Shown: piece by piece, positions 1 through 8,751 of the stretch
Numbering within the stretch: position 1 is the stretch's first letter
Layout: every line of letters begins with the position of its first letter
Assembly (NCBI GenBank): GCA_040905285.1
Contig: JBBDRV010000178.1
Span: 1 to 24,716 of the forward strand
Direction: 5' to 3'
Origin: JBBDRV01 sp040905285
GTDB taxonomy: Bacteria; Bacteroidota; Rhodothermia; Balneolales; Balneolaceae
Length of the DNA: 24,716 bases
Notes under the pieces: model-generated
The model's input: the letters and a program-made list of their open reading frames with translations, nothing else
The model's database searches: none
Told to the model about the DNA's origin: nothing
Made by a program: the position numbers and the translations under genes

Positions 1-316
<316 letters not shown>

Positions 317-2086
317 GTGGATATTTCCGGCTTTATAGTCATTTTCCTGCTCTTAATAGCTCTTGTCTCGCTGGTCGTAAAAAATTATCCGGCGGATGTC
401 GTATTTATCGCGGTACTGACCGTTATTGCTGTGTTCGGCATCGTTACTCCGGCGGAAGCGCTTGTCGGATTTTCTAATGAAGGAATGTTGACTGTTGCAG
501 CGTTATACGTGGTTGCAACAGGCTTGAAAGAAACAGGGGCTATCCAGTTTATCGTCCAGAAATTATTGGGGCAGCCGAAAGAGTTATGGCAGACACAGGC
601 GAGAATCATTACTCCTGTACTGGGGATGAGTGCTTTTCTTAATAACACTCCTATTGTCGCATCATTTATTCCCGCTCTCCAGGAGTGGGCGCGACAGTAC
701 AGGATTCCAATTTCAAAGCTCCTGATACCTCTCAGTTATGCTGCCATTCTGGGGGGAACATGCACACTGATCGGAACGAGCACCAATCTCATTATCAATG
801 GCTTGCTTATTTCTGAAAAAGGCATATCCCTGCATATGTTTGAACCTGCCCTGGTTGGGCTTCCAATGGCGGTGATAGGCGTTGGCTATCTTCTGGCAGC
901 CGGCCGGAGACTGCTTCCTGACGGCAAATCCATTTTTTCTTCTTTTGAAAACACACGGGAGTACACAATAGAGATGATCCTGAAACCGGAAAGCTCTCTG
1001 ACGGGTAAATCAATAGAAGAGGGGGGACTGAGAAATCTGCCGGGCCTGTTTTTAGTTGAAATAGTCCGTGACGACACGATTCTGGCTGCTGTCGAACCGG
1101 ATGAAGTATTGCAGGCCAACGACCGGCTCATATTCACCGGACTTGTTGATTCGATTCTCGACCTTCAGAGTATCCAGGGCCTGGAACCGGCTACTGACCA
1201 GGTATTCAAGCTGGATACACCCCGGCGGGACCGTCACCTGGTAGAAGCCGTTGTTTCACAAACGAACCCGTTAAATGGCAAAACCATCAAGGAAGGTGAA
1301 TTCAGAAATCAGTTCGGGGCTGTTATTCTGGCCGTCTCGAGAAGGGGGGAACGGGTACAGAAAAAAATAGGGGATATCACGTTGAGGACTGGTGATATTC
1401 TCCTGATGGAAACGCCCCGCAATTTCTCCCAGAGGTACAAGTATTCGAGTGATTTTCTGCTTGTCAGCACACTTTCAAGCAAAGGCGCACTGAATTATGA
1501 CAAGGGCTGGATAGCCTGGTGCATTCTCGGCGGGATGATTTTACTGGTAACCACCAACTTGCTCAGTATGTTCCAGGCCTCCTTTCTTGCCGCTGTCGCC
1601 ATGATTCTGTTTTCCTGCACAAGAGCCGGTGAAGCCCGGAACAGTATTGACTGGCAGGTTCTGATCGTGATTGCTTCAGCGCTGGGAATTGGAAATGCAT
1701 TGGAGATAACCGGTGTGGCGGCAACTCTCGCCGGCGGATTTATCGCCCTGGCCGGTAATCATCCATATATGGCCCTGATTGCAATCTATTTCATAACGTG
1801 GATATTAACGGAAATGATTACCAATAATGCAGCTGCTGTTCTTGTATTTCCATTTGCCATATCGGTAGCTGCCAGCCTGAATGTAGATTTCATGCCTTTT
1901 GTGATGACCATCATGTTTGCGGCGTCTGCCAGCTTTGCTACTCCCATAGGCTATCAAACCAATTTAATGGTATATGGTGCGGGTGGATATGAATACCGGG
2001 ATTTTATAAAAATCGGACTACCACTCAACCTCATAGTGGCCGTGATAACGGTATTACTGGTGCCTCTGGTCTGGCCCTTTCAATGA
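317..2086 (+). CDS. SLC13/DASS-type anion permease with two RCK_C (TrkA-C) domains, probable sulfate importer
   Basis: A 589-residue inner-membrane transporter of the SLC13/ArsB-like family. N-terminal helices run to about residue 200. Two soluble TrkA-C-like modules follow, at about 214-287 (containing LTGKSIEEGGLRN) and 307-372 (containing LNGKTIKEGEFRN). A second bundle of helices runs from about 390 to the C-terminus. The SLC13-type patches FLNNTPIVA and EMITNNAAAVLVFPFA are present in the two halves. The start is GTG at 317, with only a weak purine-rich stretch upstream. The family imports sulfate, dicarboxylates or related anions. Sulfate is inferred from the following cysQ-cysD-cysNC genes, a common arrangement. 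The RCK_C modules often mark a regulated subgroup. Confidence 0.85.
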   Translation: MDISGFIVIFLLLIALVSLVVKNYPADVVFIAVLTVIAVFGIVTPAEALVGFSNEGMLTVAALYVVATGLKETGAIQFIVQKLLGQPKELWQTQARIITPVLGMSAFLNNTPIVASFIPALQEWARQYRIPISKLLIPLSYAAILGGTCTLIGTSTNLIINGLLISEKGISLHMFEPALVGLPMAVIGVGYLLAAGRRLLPDGKSIFSSFENTREYTIEMILKPESSLTGKSIEEGGLRNLPGLFLVEIVRDDTILAAVEPDEVLQANDRLIFTGLVDSILDLQSIQGLEPATDQVFKLDTPRRDRHLVEAVVSQTNPLNGKTIKEGEFRNQFGAVILAVSRRGERVQKKIGDITLRTGDILLMETPRNFSQRYKYSSDFLLVSTLSSKGALNYDKGWIAWCILGGMILLVTTNLLSMFQASFLAAVAMILFSCTRAGEARNSIDWQVLIVIASALGIGNALEITGVAATLAGGFIALAGNHPYMALIAIYFITWILTEMITNNAAAVLVFPFAISVAASLNVDFMPFVMTIMFAASASFATPIGYQTNLMVYGAGGYEYRDFIKIGLPLNLIVAVITVLLVPLVWPFQ

Positions 2087-2258
2087 TATCGGCCGGCCAT
2101 GATCAAATCTGAGGCCGCAGGAGGAACGGCAGTAAGCTATAGTCAGTTGACACCTCTGAAGACATCTGTTGAAGATTGCGGGCGATATAATTACGGGGGG
2201 CGATGTAACAGGGGCCGAATTGCCCGTCCTGATTAATGACAAGATTAATGAACAAGCG

Positions 2259-3023
2259 ATGGATACTACCGACATGACTGAAACGATCATAAATATCTCC
2301 AGGCAGGCGGGTAAGGCTATTCTTGAATATTATACAGAGGATATCGAAGTAGAGCAGAAAAGTGATGATTCACCTCTGACAAAGGCAGACACAGCTGCTC
2401 ATCACCTGATCGTCGGTGCCCTGAAAAAATTTACAGGGGATATCCCCGTCATCTCGGAAGAGGGTGGAATTTCGGGGTATGACGAACGTAAATCGTGGAA
2501 AAGGTTCTGGCTGGTAGACCCGCTCGACGGAACGAAGGAGTTCATCAAAAGGAATGGGGAATTCACTGTGAACATCGCACTGATCGAAAATGGAATACCT
2601 GTACTCGGGGTTGTTCATGTTCCGGCCGGGGATGTAACCTATACGGGCGGGAAAGGGGCCGGGTCTTTTAAAATTATATCTTCCGGAGAGCCTGTCCGGT
2701 TGCGCTCCGTTAAACCGGATCTTGCAGATCCCCTGGCAGTGGTTGTCAGCCGTTCACACGGGTCGGATGAATTGCAGGAAGAACTGACAGGTCAGGGTAT
2801 TAGCATAGGGAAAACTTTGATCGCAGGCAGCTCTCTTAAATTCTGCCTGGTTGCAGAGGGTACGGCTGACATATATCCGCGGATGGGCCCAACTATGGAG
2901 TGGGATACCGCTGCCGGAGACGCGGTGTTTCGTTATTCCGGGGAAAACGGGGCCAGAGTTTCCCCCCTGAGTTACAACAAGCCGTTGCTGAAGAATGAAG
3001 GGTTCATAATCGGGCTTGAATAA
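2259..3023 (+). CDS. cysQ: 3'(2'),5'-bisphosphate nucleotidase CysQ
   Basis: It hydrolyses 3'-phosphoadenosine 5'-phosphate (PAP), the by-product of every PAPS-dependent sulfotransfer, to AMP. It belongs to the inositol-monophosphatase-like metal-dependent family. With the start used here, the metal-binding acidic pair E67-E68 lies in ISEEGG, the DPLDGT motif is at 87-92 and the C-terminal EWDTAAGD has Asp216. The run around WLVDPLDGTKEFIKRNGEF is nearly the E. coli CysQ sequence. The frame stays open upstream to a TTG at 2169, but those 30 residues do not match the family and ATG 2259 (or 2274) fits its N-terminus. No strong ribosome site separates these two choices. Its place between permease and cysD suits PAPS production plus PAP disposal. 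Confidence 0.9.
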   Translation: MDTTDMTETIINISRQAGKAILEYYTEDIEVEQKSDDSPLTKADTAAHHLIVGALKKFTGDIPVISEEGGISGYDERKSWKRFWLVDPLDGTKEFIKRNGEFTVNIALIENGIPVLGVVHVPAGDVTYTGGKGAGSFKIISSGEPVRLRSVKPDLADPLAVVVSRSHGSDELQEELTGQGISIGKTLIAGSSLKFCLVAEGTADIYPRMGPTMEWDTAAGDAVFRYSGENGARVSPLSYNKPLLKNEGFIIGLE

Positions 3024-3170
3024 AGATGGAGAAAATGTATCAAAATACGTACATTATAATTGATAAATCATGCTTGTTTATATTGTATGAAGGGTTGAGA
3101 AGGCTCTGCCCCGAAAGAAGTCAAGCTTGAATTTGAATGGTACGGACCAGCGCTTCCCGGACCTTTCGTC

Positions 3171-3200
3171 CAGTCGCAAATAATCCAGTTGCAAATAATC
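3171..3200. repeat. Perfectly abutting 15-bp direct repeat upstream of cysD
   Basis: CAGTCGCAAATAATC at 3171-3185 is followed at once by CAGTTGCAAATAATC at 3186-3200, differing at one base of 15. The repeat ends 36 bases before the cysD ATG, inside a 213-base gap unlike the tight spacing of the rest of the module. TACAAT at 3202-3207 resembles a -10 element just downstream. A head-to-tail pair here may be an operator or activator site for cysD-cysNC. The regulator is unknown. Confidence 0.55.
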
Positions 3201-3236
3201 GTACAATCATAAAAACAGACAGGAATCACGCAATAC

Positions 3237-4142
3237 ATGTCATCACAAAACAACAGCCATCTGAAAGAGCTGGAAGATGAAGCAATATATGTAATGAGAG
3301 AAGTGGCGGCTCAGTTTGAACGCCCGGTGCTGCTTTTTTCGGGAGGGAAAGATTCCATCTGTATGTTCCATTTGGCCAGAAAATCATTTTATCCCGGCAA
3401 GGTCCCGTTTCCTCTGATGCATGTAGATACGGGACACAATTTTCCTGAAACGATTGCATTCCGTGACAAGCTTGTAAAAGAGCACGGGGTTGAGCTGCTG
3501 ATAGGGAGTGTGCAGGAGTCCATTGACAAGGGATTGGTGAAGGAGGAGACCGGGCCGGATGCCAGTCGAAATGCACTTCAGACAGTAACCCTGCTGGACA
3601 CTCTCAAGGAATATCAGGTCGACGCGGCCCTGGGCGGGGGGCGTCGTGATGAAGAGAAGGCCCGGGCGAAGGAGCGCTTTTTTTCACACCGGGACGTATT
3701 CGGCCAGTGGAATCCGAAAATGCAGCGTCCGGAATTGTGGAATCTGTTTAACGGAATGAAAAATCCGGGTGAAAATTTTCGGATTTTCCCACTGAGCAAC
3801 TGGACGGAAATGGATGTCTGGCAGTACATCGCCCAGGAAGAGATAGAAATCCCCTCGCTGTATTTTGCACATGAACGAAAAGTGTTCAACCGGCGCGGGG
3901 TATGGCTGGGAGACACCGACTTTGTGAACCGGCAGGAAGATGAAACGCTGGAAACACGGACCGTACGCTTCAGAACCATCGGTGATGCAACCTGTACCGG
4001 TGCCGTCCTGTCAACGGCCTCTACAATGGAGGAAATTATTCTGGAAGTGGCATCTGCACGTCAGACAGAGCGGGGAAACCGTCACGATGACAAGCGAAGT
4101 GAGACAGCAATGGAAGACCGGAAGCGGCAGGGATATTTTTGA
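3237..4142 (+). CDS. cysD: Sulfate adenylyltransferase subunit 2 (CysD)
   Basis: This is the catalytic subunit of the GTP-driven ATP sulfurylase, which makes adenosine 5'-phosphosulfate from ATP and sulfate. The PP-loop SGGKDS is at residues 35-40. Other CysD signatures include PLMHVDTGHNFPE, the GGGRRDEEKARAKERFFS stretch near 137-155, and a C-terminal block around the RTVRFRTIGDATCTG region. The length (301 residues) is normal. The start is ATG 3237, with only a weak AGG about 13 bases upstream. It ends six bases before the GTG of the CysN-CysC gene, so the two partners are surely co-transcribed. Confidence 0.95.
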   Translation: MSSQNNSHLKELEDEAIYVMREVAAQFERPVLLFSGGKDSICMFHLARKSFYPGKVPFPLMHVDTGHNFPETIAFRDKLVKEHGVELLIGSVQESIDKGLVKEETGPDASRNALQTVTLLDTLKEYQVDAALGGGRRDEEKARAKERFFSHRDVFGQWNPKMQRPELWNLFNGMKNPGENFRIFPLSNWTEMDVWQYIAQEEIEIPSLYFAHERKVFNRRGVWLGDTDFVNRQEDETLETRTVRFRTIGDATCTGAVLSTASTMEEIILEVASARQTERGNRHDDKRSETAMEDRKRQGYF

Positions 4143-4148
4143 CGGGCA

Positions 4149-6209
4149 GTGCCATCTGAATTCAATAGCAACAGGACTAAACCTATTAATCAAGCACCAT
4201 TGAGTACTACTAACGGGAACAGCAAAAAAGATACAGACAATAAATACCTCGGCATGGACCTTCTCCGCTTCACGACAGCCGGAAGTGTTGATGACGGCAA
4301 GAGCACACTGATCGGGCGGCTTCTGTATGATTCGAAATCCATTTTTGAGGATCAGATGGAAGCTATCGAGAAGTCGAGCAAAAGCAGCGGGGAAGAGGAT
4401 GTCAATCTGGCTCTGCTGACCGATGGCCTGAAGGCGGAACGCGAACAGAAGATAACGATAGATGTAGCCTACCGCTATTTTGCCACACCCAAGCGAAAAT
4501 TCATTATTGCTGATACGCCCGGTCACATTCAATACACAAGAAACATGGTAACCGGGGCATCAACGGCCGAGCTGGCCGTGATCCTTGTCGATGCAACGAA
4601 GGGCGTGCTGACGCAGTCGAAGCGGCACGCGTTTATATCCTCGCTTCTGCAAATCCCCCATCTGGTCGTTGCCGTAAACAAGATGGACCTGGTCGATTAC
4701 GACAAAAACGTCTTTGAAAGGATCGCTTCCGACTTCAGAAAGTTCGCCAAAAAGCTGGATGTGGATAATATCACCTATTTTCCAATATCTGCCCTGAATG
4801 GGGATAATGTGGTCGATAAAGGTGAGAATATGCACTGGTACAAGGGGTCCACGCTGCTGCACCACCTTGAAACGGTGAAGGTGGATACCTCCAACAATAT
4901 TGTCGATTTCCGGCTTCCGGTACAGTATGTAATCCGTCCAAATCAAAATTTCAGAGGGTTTTCCGGAAGAATTTCATCAGGCCGGATACGGCCCGGAGAG
5001 GAGATAATGGCACTGCCGTCCCGACTGACAAGCAAAGTCAGGGACATTGTAACCCATGACGGCAATCTGGATGAGGCGGTACCCGGGGATTCGGTTACCC
5101 TGACCCTGGAGGATGAGATAGACATCAGCCGCGGTGATATGATTGTACGCAGGAAAAACGTGCCGAATGTGGATAATGAATTTGAAGCCTATCTCTGCTG
5201 GATGAACGAGGAGAAGATGGAACTGGGCAAGCCGTATGTGATGATGCATACGTCCCGAAGGACGCAGGTATTTGTGGAGAAACTGATCTATCGAATGAAT
5301 GTCGATACCATCAGCCGGGAAGAAGCGGACAGCCTTGAACTTAATGAAATAGGGCGGGTTCGCCTGAAGACATCCCAGCCGCTCTTTTTTGATCCCTATC
5401 AGATTAATCAGAAAACAGGCAGTTTCATCATTATTGATCCCGCATCCAATGTGACGGTGGCGGGAGGGATGATACGTGCCGGCTCGACTGAATCAGAGAC
5501 AAAAGATAAGCAGGGATTTCAGGAGCGGGGAAACATACCATCCCCTCAAAAAAGTAACGGCACTGGCCGCAGTGAGAAAGACGAATCGGCCGGTCGGCCT
5601 GACGGTTCACCTGAAACGCTGGTTTCCCCGAATGTCAGCTGGGAGCCATGGAATATTCCCCGGACCGTTCGTGAAGATCGAAATGGTCACAAAGCGCTGG
5701 TACTCTGGTTCACGGGAATCTCGGGCTCCGGAAAAAGTACCGTTGCCAAAGCCCTTGAAAAGAAACTCTGGAAAGAGGGCAGACAGACGATTCTTCTGGA
5801 CGGCGATCAGGTCCGTCACGGATTATCCGGTGATCTCGGTTTCAGCCCGGGGGATCGCACTGAAAATATCAGGCGTGTCGGGGAAACGGCCCGGCTGTTT
5901 TTTGAACATGGAAATATCGTTCTCTGTACATTTGTCTCTCCATATAAAAAGGACCGCCAGGCAGTGAAGAAGCTTTTTCCCGAGGGACGTTTTCTTGAAA
6001 TTCATGTGACTTGTTCTTCCGAAACAGCCCGCCGCCGGGATCCCAAAGGGTTGTACAGGAAAGCGGAGAAAGGGGAAATAAAGGGGCTGACCGGCTATGA
6101 TGCGAAGCATGAAGAACCTGATGAACCCGCCCTTAAAATTCAGACTGATAACACGGATGTGGATGAGACGGTGAAGGAGTTAATGACTCTTTTCACCGGT
6201 ATTCGCTGA
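4149..6209 (+). CDS. cysNC: Bifunctional sulfate adenylyltransferase GTPase subunit / APS kinase (CysN-CysC fusion)
   Basis: A 686-residue fusion. The N-terminal CysN half is an EF-Tu-like GTPase with GSVDDGKS at 45-52, DTPGH at 122-126 and NKMD at 177-180, followed by beta-barrel domains to about 465. A polar linker at about 466-505 leads to an APS kinase half with the P-loop GISGSGKS at 523-530, then a DGDQVRHGLSGDLGFS block and RDPKGLYRKA. It couples GTP hydrolysis to APS formation with CysD and phosphorylates APS to PAPS. The GTG start at 4149 gives about 35 extra residues before the conserved core; ATG 4254 is an alternative. Having APS kinase but no reductase gene in the window points to PAPS as a sulfation donor. 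Confidence 0.95.
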   Translation: MPSEFNSNRTKPINQAPLSTTNGNSKKDTDNKYLGMDLLRFTTAGSVDDGKSTLIGRLLYDSKSIFEDQMEAIEKSSKSSGEEDVNLALLTDGLKAEREQKITIDVAYRYFATPKRKFIIADTPGHIQYTRNMVTGASTAELAVILVDATKGVLTQSKRHAFISSLLQIPHLVVAVNKMDLVDYDKNVFERIASDFRKFAKKLDVDNITYFPISALNGDNVVDKGENMHWYKGSTLLHHLETVKVDTSNNIVDFRLPVQYVIRPNQNFRGFSGRISSGRIRPGEEIMALPSRLTSKVRDIVTHDGNLDEAVPGDSVTLTLEDEIDISRGDMIVRRKNVPNVDNEFEAYLCWMNEEKMELGKPYVMMHTSRRTQVFVEKLIYRMNVDTISREEADSLELNEIGRVRLKTSQPLFFDPYQINQKTGSFIIIDPASNVTVAGGMIRAGSTESETKDKQGFQERGNIPSPQKSNGTGRSEKDESAGRPDGSPETLVSPNVSWEPWNIPRTVREDRNGHKALVLWFTGISGSGKSTVAKALEKKLWKEGRQTILLDGDQVRHGLSGDLGFSPGDRTENIRRVGETARLFFEHGNIVLCTFVSPYKKDRQAVKKLFPEGRFLEIHVTCSSETARRRDPKGLYRKAEKGEIKGLTGYDAKHEEPDEPALKIQTDNTDVDETVKELMTLFTGIR

Positions 6210-6284
6210 GAGGGAAGCAGGTAACCCGTTCACCGGTTTCAGTCGGTTCGTTGACGATTACAGTCCCGGCGAGGTATTCAGTAG

Positions 6285-6743
6285 TCAGCGGATGATGACC
6301 GTGTCAGTCAGAAAATTGTTATCTTCCACGTCGTCCCCATAATTATGGCTGGCATTCAGCGTATGGTCACCCAAAGACGACTCTTCTGTATTCCAGATGA
6401 ACCTCAGGGTGGTAGAATTTCCCTGCGCAAGTCCATCACGGATCAATTTTGACCCAATCTCAACATTGTCGGTCTGATCAGTCAGCTCTATTATGATCTC
6501 TTCCGTGATGTCCTGATTCCCCAGATTATTTACGGCTACAAAAATTTCCACTGTCTCACCACCCCGGATCAAAGAAGGGGTGCTGATCCCCGCAATGCTG
6601 ATATCAGTCATAAACGGATCGGTAGTCTGAACATGTGTAGAGATCAGCGGGGACTTTTCCGATGAGTCCCCGTAAAATGTCCCGGGCGTAATCATAAAGC
6701 TGATCAGCAGCAGGTGGTGAAAATGCGTCAGGCAGATATTCAT
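6285..6743 (-). CDS. Small secreted protein with one CARDB-like adhesion domain
   Basis: 152 residues: a hydrophobic leader (about 1-25, ending near TFYG), then a single Ig-like domain of about 105 residues to the C-terminus. The domain pattern (SLIRGGETVEIFVAVNNLGN, then LGDHTLNASHNYGDDVEDNN) is typical of CARDB/APHP domains, usually found as repeats in cell-surface proteins. Here there is only one, with no sorting tail. It is the last gene of the minus-strand operon, 57 bases after the WecA-like gene, and faces cysNC. I infer a periplasmic or extracellular protein that may bind the exported polymer or an envelope protein; no enzyme motif is visible. The family match is by pattern and is moderately sure. 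Confidence 0.65.
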   Translation of the reverse strand: MNICLTHFHHLLLISFMITPGTFYGDSSEKSPLISTHVQTTDPFMTDISIAGISTPSLIRGGETVEIFVAVNNLGNQDITEEIIIELTDQTDNVEIGSKLIRDGLAQGNSTTLRFIWNTEESSLGDHTLNASHNYGDDVEDNNFLTDTVIIR

Positions 6744-6800
6744 GATTGCTCTCGATACAAAATGACAGGGAGTCTCCTTTGGATAAACGTCATTATATTG

Positions 6801-8729
6801 TCAGATATTGGTTACTTCAGGTTCAGCTAAAGTGGCTGACTCTATCCTGTCTGCTGATGAGGTTCTGATATTTTTCAACCTGATTTGCAGATATTTGACC
6901 TTGATTCCTTTTTCATCTGCAATTCGTTTCAACCGTTTGAAGTTTTCAGGCTTAATGTGCTGTTCGCATATCAATATCGAATCCACTTTCTTGTTCAGAA
7001 GAGTTCTGGATAATTTCCAGTGTCCTCCCAGAATCGGGTACCCGTTAATCAATTTCCCCTCCAGTTCCGGGTCATCATCAAGAAAGCCCACTATTTTGTA
7101 TTTGCTCTCAGATGAATTATTGATCTTGTGCAATATCATGGTTCCGTTTTCATTGGCACCATAAATAAGGACAGTCTCCCCTGATTTTTTATCGCGATTG
7201 AACCAATAGACCAGGGCCTGATAGGCTATACGAACTCCCAGAGTGAGGGTAAGAAGAAAATAAAAGTCAAATATCAGGAACCGGATTATCACGGCTCCGC
7301 GAAATGTACCTGACACAAGCACAATAACAGCAGCTCCGGCTACTGCGTAAGCGACAGAGGCAGTTATATTTAATACATTGCCGATACCGAGCGGATTGAT
7401 TTTTTCGCGATAGAGACCGGTAAACCAAAAAATCGAAAGCTGTACCGTCGATATGAGAATCAGGCTCTGATCAAAATTCGCATATTCAAAACCGGTATTG
7501 GTCTGGATCAGATAATAGCTCAGGGTGTATGAAGCAGCGATAAAACTGAAATCTATCAGACGGAGAAAGATGGTGCGGTTTAAAATCCACCGTTCATAGA
7601 GCGGGAGCATCAGTCCGTTATTGAAGATGGCAATTTCATGATAACGCAGCTTTTTTATTCCTGTGAAAAGCACAAAACCAAACAAGACAGCCATTGATAC
7701 CGACTTTTCAATACTATCTATCTGTGTGATGGCAAACGCACCGGCCGCAAAGAAGGCAGAAACAACATACAACAGCAGTACGGTATTCCGGTGTGTGAGG
7801 CCCAGGGAGAGCAGCTGATGATGAATGTGGGATTTATCCGGTATAAACATCCCGTGCAGCTTGTGTACAAGAGATTCATTCTTTTCCCCGGTCTGTTCAG
7901 ACAGATAACTCCCAAAAAATCTTCTGGCCATGGAAATAAGGGTATCAGTGATGGGCAGTATCAGCACCAGCATCGGAAACAAAAGCGCAAATCCGGTGGA
8001 TAACTTGGTGGTGCTTTGCATGGACATCAGGGCCAGGCAAAAACCGATCACCAGACTTCCCGAATCGCCGAGAAAGATTTTAGCCGGATTAAAGTTGTAC
8101 CTGAGAAATCCGGTAAGGGCACCGGCCAGAATGAGCGCAAGGACGGCAGACCATATCTCACCTGCCACTATGGAAACGGTGAATATGGATGCAGAAGCAA
8201 TGGCTGCCACTCCGGAGGCAAGACCGTCCAGCCCGTCAATCAGATTGAAAGCATTGGTTATACCGACTATCCACAACAGGGTAAGGGGAAAATCAAGTAG
8301 CTCGACATTGATTACGCTGCCGTCCAGTGGATTTGTAACATTCGATATCCTGAAACCGGCGTAATAGACAAGTGCTGCTATCACAAATTGCACGCCGAAT
8401 TTTATCCCCGGTTTCAGGGTTCTCAGATCATCTATGAATCCCAGTGCAAATATGCAGACAAGCGCTGTCATAACGATATAGGAGGGAACGGCATCGTCGC
8501 GTATCCCGTCGAAAAGTCCCGGGAATATTGAAAGAAGGATTAAAGCGGATAGCCAGATGCTGGCAAAGATGGCCAGTCCTCCAAGCCTGGGGGTGACGGA
8601 GGTGTGGACTTTTCGAGCCCCTGGGGCATCCATGGCACCTATTTTGTTAGCAAAACGTATTACTAACGGGGTGATCATCAGGGAAAGGACCACAGGTATG
8701 ACAAATGAAATGACTAACTGGGCAATCAT
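6801..8729 (-). CDS. WecA/MraY-type glycosyl-1-phosphate transferase fused to a FlaA1/WbpM-like membrane + Rossmann half
   Basis: A 642-residue inner-membrane protein that probably starts the polysaccharide repeat by moving a sugar-1-phosphate, often GlcNAc-1-P, to undecaprenyl phosphate. Residues 1-335 are a complete polyprenyl-phosphate hexosamine-1-phosphate transferase with D100-D101 (GFIDD), NLIDGLDG at 163-170, FLGDSGS at 219-225 and the histidine motif HIHH at 301-304. From about 340 to 510 come further helices resembling the N-terminal membrane part of WbpM/WcaJ-type proteins. Residues 517-625 form a nucleotide-binding-like domain (VLIYGANENG, then IVGFLDDDP) like CoA_binding_3. The short-chain dehydratase or second transferase domain that usually follows is absent. 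It starts 22 bases after the AAA+ gene. Confidence 0.85.
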   Translation of the reverse strand: MIAQLVISFVIPVVLSLMITPLVIRFANKIGAMDAPGARKVHTSVTPRLGGLAIFASIWLSALILLSIFPGLFDGIRDDAVPSYIVMTALVCIFALGFIDDLRTLKPGIKFGVQFVIAALVYYAGFRISNVTNPLDGSVINVELLDFPLTLLWIVGITNAFNLIDGLDGLASGVAAIASASIFTVSIVAGEIWSAVLALILAGALTGFLRYNFNPAKIFLGDSGSLVIGFCLALMSMQSTTKLSTGFALLFPMLVLILPITDTLISMARRFFGSYLSEQTGEKNESLVHKLHGMFIPDKSHIHHQLLSLGLTHRNTVLLLYVVSAFFAAGAFAITQIDSIEKSVSMAVLFGFVLFTGIKKLRYHEIAIFNNGLMLPLYERWILNRTIFLRLIDFSFIAASYTLSYYLIQTNTGFEYANFDQSLILISTVQLSIFWFTGLYREKINPLGIGNVLNITASVAYAVAGAAVIVLVSGTFRGAVIIRFLIFDFYFLLTLTLGVRIAYQALVYWFNRDKKSGETVLIYGANENGTMILHKINNSSESKYKIVGFLDDDPELEGKLINGYPILGGHWKLSRTLLNKKVDSILICEQHIKPENFKRLKRIADEKGIKVKYLQIRLKNIRTSSADRIESATLAEPEVTNI

Positions 8730-8751
8730 TATGGTGGTCGTTTGATCTGTT

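Noticed and set aside
3034..3055. Inverted repeat AATGTA/TACATT after cysQ as a terminator
   Set aside because: The stem is short and AT-rich with no T-tract; it could equally be chance.
4011..4532. 173-codon minus-strand open frame across the cysD/cysNC junction
   Set aside because: It is antisense to two strongly conserved genes and has no recognisable domain.
6210..6284. Terminator between the convergent cysNC and CARDB genes
   Set aside because: Weak AACC/GGTT complementarity is visible but there is no stable GC stem with a T-tract on either strand.
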